Below are positions 5,362-6,845 of a stretch of 6,845 nucleotides of DNA, piece by piece. Position 1 is the first letter of the stretch, and every line of letters starts with the position of its first letter. A program made the translations under genes and the position numbers. Below the pieces are notes generated by a model that saw nothing but the letters and a program-made list of their open reading frames with translations, was not told where the DNA came from and searched no databases. Source of the DNA: Chloroflexota bacterium (GTDB lineage: Bacteria; Chloroflexota; Anaerolineae; Anaerolineales; Villigracilaceae); assembly GCA_016191985.1 (NCBI GenBank), contig JACPVB010000284.1:1-6845 (forward strand), in the 5' to 3' direction.

Positions 5362-5383
5362 AACGCAAGCTCGTTGCGTTTTT
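5362..5383 (+). terminator. Terminator-like hairpin with T-run, third of three
   Basis: AACGCAA (5362-5368) and TTGCGTT (5374-5380) pair perfectly around GCTCG, and five T residues occupy 5379-5383. It is the only one of the three hairpins with a T-run, so it is the best candidate for ending the transcript of the small membrane protein. The stem is short and the T-run partly belongs to it, so strength is probably modest. Confidence 0.45.
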
Positions 5384-5402
5384 GTGAGGGTGGTTCTATA
5401 AT
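5374..5402 (+). promoter_or_regulatory. Probable promoter for the AT-rich gene pair
   Basis: A perfect TATAAT at 5397-5402 lies 17 bp from a weak TTGCGT -35 at 5374-5379, which falls in the right arm of the terminator-like hairpin. Transcription would begin near 5409 and leave a leader of about 110 bases before the ATG at 5518. CCAGA-N6-TCTGG at 5422-5437, shortly after the predicted start, is an operator-like inverted repeat. Confidence 0.4.
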
Positions 5403-5531
5403 TCCATCTACAAGTATTTATCCAGAAATTTATCTGGCAATTATCTTGTTGAGGTGTTGTCATCAAACGGATTCATCAGACTAAATCGAGTACTTCAGGA
5501 AATGAGAGAAAGCGTTTATGCAAAGAATTGA
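5388..5531 (+). pseudogene. Coding-like remnant without a proper start, overlapping the next gene
   Basis: Forty-seven sense codons are open from 5388 to the TGA at 5529-5531, reading GWFYNSIYKYLSRNLSGNYL and then VEVLSSNGFIRLNRVLQEM and RESVYAKN. The composition looks like real protein and the codons are AT-rich like the next gene. The stop overlaps the following ATG by 14 bases in another frame, an arrangement typical of coupled genes. However, there is no ATG before 5502 (which gives nine residues), GTG 5454 lacks a ribosome binding site, and a stop at 5385 closes the frame exactly where the GC-rich hairpin segment begins. The simplest reading is the 3' end of a gene whose front was lost. 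It could equally be a chance open frame, since it also contains the TATAAT box and the inverted repeat. Confidence 0.3.
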
Positions 5532-6042
5532 AAAAGAAGCTGCAATAGCAGCATTGGCAAATAGACAATCTTTGGGGCTTCATGTAGATTCTCGATTGTT
5601 GGAGAAAATTAAAAGCGATTGCAGTCTATATTTACTTCAACTAAAAGATGAAAAAAGCTTTTTATCCCTGATCTGGCAAGAAATTGATGCAACTCGGATT
5701 TTAACACCAACCAAAGAGCCTCGAACTTTATTTGATGTTGCCACAAGGCTTATTAAGAGTGGATATACCTTTGAAGGGCTTAATAAAGACTTAGGACTTG
5801 GCAGGAATCAGCATCAACCTGAGTGGTTTAGTAGCTGTATTACCATAGACGCAGAATTTGATTTCACACAATTTGGTTGGATTGCATTAGTTGCAGCAAC
5901 AGATAACGAGAGAACTCAATCGCCGAATGGCTCGTTCTACATTTTTGATGGTGTTCACAAAACATTAGTTTTAGCCAAGCGGCTCCTCACAGAAGAGACA
6001 ACATTCCAGCCCATTGAAGCACTCTTTTTAGCACCTAGATGA
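5518..6042 (+). CDS. Hypothetical protein with a ParB-like DG-x-H-K motif
   Basis: A 174-residue soluble protein with no signal peptide or membrane helix. I do not recognise a named family. The N-terminal half is helical and charged. The C-terminal part has a hydrophobic strand, FGWIALVAATD (119-129), then SFYIFDGVHKTLVLAKRLL (139-157) and FQPIEALFLAPR (163-174). The segment D144-G145-V146-H147-K148 after a strand and before a helix resembles the DG-x-H-R core of ParB/sulfiredoxin-like domains, with Lys in place of Arg. That is an inference from pattern, not a confirmed homology. The base composition is clearly richer in AT than the genes to the left, suggesting later acquisition. A purine-rich GAGAGAAAG lies at 5504-5512 but no canonical ribosome binding site. 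It is followed, 61 bases later, by another AT-rich orphan gene. Confidence 0.7.
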   Translation: MQRIEKEAAIAALANRQSLGLHVDSRLLEKIKSDCSLYLLQLKDEKSFLSLIWQEIDATRILTPTKEPRTLFDVATRLIKSGYTFEGLNKDLGLGRNQHQPEWFSSCITIDAEFDFTQFGWIALVAATDNERTQSPNGSFYIFDGVHKTLVLAKRLLTEETTFQPIEALFLAPR

Positions 6043-6066
6043 CCAAGAAATCTACGAGAATATAGA
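6039..6066 (+). promoter_or_regulatory. Weak possible promoter before the second orphan gene
   Basis: ATGACC (6039-6044) and TATAGA (6061-6066) are 16 bp apart; each matches the consensus at four of six positions. The -35 overlaps the stop of the preceding gene. Co-transcription with that gene is equally possible. Confidence 0.2.
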
Positions 6067-6092
6067 CCATGAGTGAACAATGTTCTTCATGG
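6067..6092. other. Small hairpin between the two orphan genes
   Basis: CCATGA (6067-6072) pairs with TCATGG (6087-6092), and GAAC (6075-6078) with GTTC (6082-6085), with a small internal loop. It is followed by GTTTG, not a clean T-run. It may be a weak terminator for the first orphan gene or a leader structure of the second. Confidence 0.3.
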
Positions 6093-6103
6093 GTTTGTGC
6101 TAA

Positions 6104-6640
6104 ATGTTTGTTAATCGCAAGAAAGTAAAATTAATGAAATCAAATCACCAAAAATCAACAACGGGCCACCGAAAACCGAACCTCTTTTTAGGCATGACAT
6201 CCATTCAAGCTGTAATCCTTTCGATTCTTTCCTGTAGTGGGCCGGTCTCAATAGTCGTGTTAATGGGGTTAATTTTCTATAACGTACCGATTTCATACCG
6301 CACAAAAGCCTCTCCAACTAAAGACGTCAGCGGGCAAGACGCTAGAAATGTTTTAGTTATCGATGATTCATATTGTGGACGTAGTCCAGAAAATCAGCAA
6401 ATTTTTACTGCAGAGGCATATCTCACGAATACCAGTGACTTTGACATTACAAATGTGATTATCACAGTAGAAATGCTTGATATTTACGGAAATTTTTTCA
6501 CTGATGAAAGCAATTATTATGACCCAAATCTGCTTTCGCTAGGCGCGTATGAAACTTCTTTAGTAAGTTTCAATCCATCTATTTCAACTGGAACAACTGC
6601 AAGTTGCAGGTGGTCAGTTGATAATGCAGTTTATAAGTAA
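6104..6640 (+). CDS. Membrane-anchored hypothetical protein with an FxLYD-like outer domain
   Basis: A 178-residue protein with a basic N-terminus (about 1-26, many Lys and Arg), one hydrophobic stretch at about 32-60 and a soluble C-terminal domain at about 80-178. The positive-inside rule puts the C-terminal domain outside. There, FTAEAYLTNTSDFDITNVII (101-120), the D-x-x-G-N turn (126-130) and LLSLGAYETSLVSF (143-156) follow the beta-sandwich pattern of FxLYD-type domains: a strand ending in N-T-S, then ITNV, then a strand, then a Pro/Gly turn. The function of such domains is generally unknown. C91 and C168 could form a disulfide. The start is uncertain: ATG 6104 has no ribosome binding site, and the in-frame ATG 6134 (MKSNHQ) keeps the whole membrane segment. 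The gene is AT-rich like its upstream neighbour and is followed by a TAA and a second in-phase TAA. Confidence 0.7.
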   Translation: MFVNRKKVKLMKSNHQKSTTGHRKPNLFLGMTSIQAVILSILSCSGPVSIVVLMGLIFYNVPISYRTKASPTKDVSGQDARNVLVIDDSYCGRSPENQQIFTAEAYLTNTSDFDITNVIITVEMLDIYGNFFTDESNYYDPNLLSLGAYETSLVSFNPSISTGTTASCRWSVDNAVYK

Positions 6641-6683
6641 TAAACTAGCGGGCGACCCACTTCCTCCCCCCAATTCCCTCCAT

Positions 6684-6691
6684 GCTATAAT
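6684..6691 (+). promoter_or_regulatory. Extended -10 promoter of the lipoprotein gene
   Basis: TG-C-TATAAT (the TG at 6683-6684, TATAAT at 6686-6691) is a perfect extended -10. No recognisable -35 occurs 16-18 bp upstream, which is normal for this promoter type. The transcript would start near 6698 and leave a short leader of about 27 bases carrying the ribosome binding site. Confidence 0.55.
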
Positions 6692-6714
6692 CCGCAATCG
6701 CTTTACCAAATCAT

Positions 6715-6720
6715 GGAGGT
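6715..6720 (+). promoter_or_regulatory. Ribosome binding site choosing GTG for the lipoprotein
   Basis: GGAGGT lies four bases before the GTG at 6725. An in-frame ATG at 6713 overlaps this site and would add only four residues, so GTG is the better start. Confidence 0.65.
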
Positions 6721-6724
6721 ACTT

Positions 6725-6845
6725 GTGCGTATCAAATTAACCCTACTCATGCTCACCCTGAGCATCATCCTCTCCGCCTGCGGAGCCGACTCAAGCGGTG
6801 CGGCTCCCGCCGTCGAAGGCTACATCACCGCCCTTGCGACCAAAG
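6725..6845 (+). CDS. Lipoprotein, N-terminal part (runs off the right edge)
   Basis: The first 40 codons read as (V/M)RIKLTLLMLTLSIILSAC and then GADSSGAAPAVEGYITALATK. The N-terminus has positive residues R2 and K4, a hydrophobic core at 5-17 and the lipobox L16-S17-A18-C19. Signal peptidase II would cut before C19, leaving a lipid-anchored protein outside the membrane; residue 20 is Gly, and D22 follows. AAPAVEGYITALATK (26-40) resembles the start of a small NTF2-like or DUF4878-like fold (a first helix with Y-x-x-A-L), but too little is present to call it. It has its own extended -10 promoter, and its GC content returns to that of the rest of the window. Confidence 0.85.
   Translation, partial: MRIKLTLLMLTLSIILSACGADSSGAAPAVEGYITALATK

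Noticed and set aside
5255..5383. CRISPR array
   Set aside because: The three hairpins are evenly spaced but have different sequences; there are no identical direct repeats or spacers.
5290..5484. 64-codon open frame on the plus strand
   Set aside because: It crosses two hairpins and the terminator-like structure; its composition changes abruptly at the GC boundary, and there is no ribosome binding site.
1..6845. tRNA or rRNA genes
   Set aside because: I saw no cloverleaf with a GTTCGA-type T-arm and CCA-proximal stem, and no rRNA-like sequence on either strand.

Overview
The window most resembles a Chloroflexota genome, probably class Anaerolineae. This is inferred from the gene content, the moderate GC, several genes with no clear Shine-Dalgarno site, and the intergenic palindromes built from CACAGAG/CACGGA-type words that I associate from memory with that group. 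No rRNA or other taxonomic marker is present, so the assignment is tentative.

Layout from left to right. (1) Positions 1-173, minus strand: the N-terminus of an ABC transporter ATPase, up to its Walker A motif, with a clear ribosome binding site and a possible promoter/operator behind it. (2) Positions 174-554: non-coding, with operator-like inverted repeats, a strong GC-rich hairpin and a 101-bp palindromic repeat element. (3) Positions 555-3724, plus strand: a tight three-gene cluster of a PIG-L/LmbE-type N-deacetylase, an MBOAT (AlgI/DltB/PatA-like) membrane O-acyltransferase and a membrane-anchored SGNH-hydrolase-like protein. Gaps are 3 and 8 bp, so it is very probably one operon. The MBOAT plus SGNH pair is the classic architecture for transferring acyl groups across the membrane onto an envelope glycan; the deacetylase suggests that glycan carries N-acetyl sugars. 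(4) Positions 3736-3911: a MITE-like palindromic element between convergent genes, whose right end contributes the stop codon of the next gene. (5) Positions 3910-4611, minus strand: a prenyl-alcohol kinase strongly resembling plant phytol kinase VTE5; a GTG start with a good ribosome binding site is preferred over a longer frame. (6) Positions 4847-5233, plus strand: a small four-helix membrane protein of unknown function. (7) Positions 5234-5390: three short perfect hairpins spaced about 54 bp apart, the last terminator-like. (8) Positions 5391-6640: a visibly AT-richer segment with a coding-like remnant and two orphan genes, one with a ParB-like DG-x-H-K motif and one membrane-anchored with an FxLYD-like outer domain. 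(9) Positions 6725-6845: the start of a lipoprotein gene behind an extended -10 promoter.

The parts with most to follow up are the deacetylase/MBOAT/SGNH cassette, the two intergenic palindromes that each carry a second short insertion in the right arm only, the VTE5-like kinase, and the AT-rich orphan segment.
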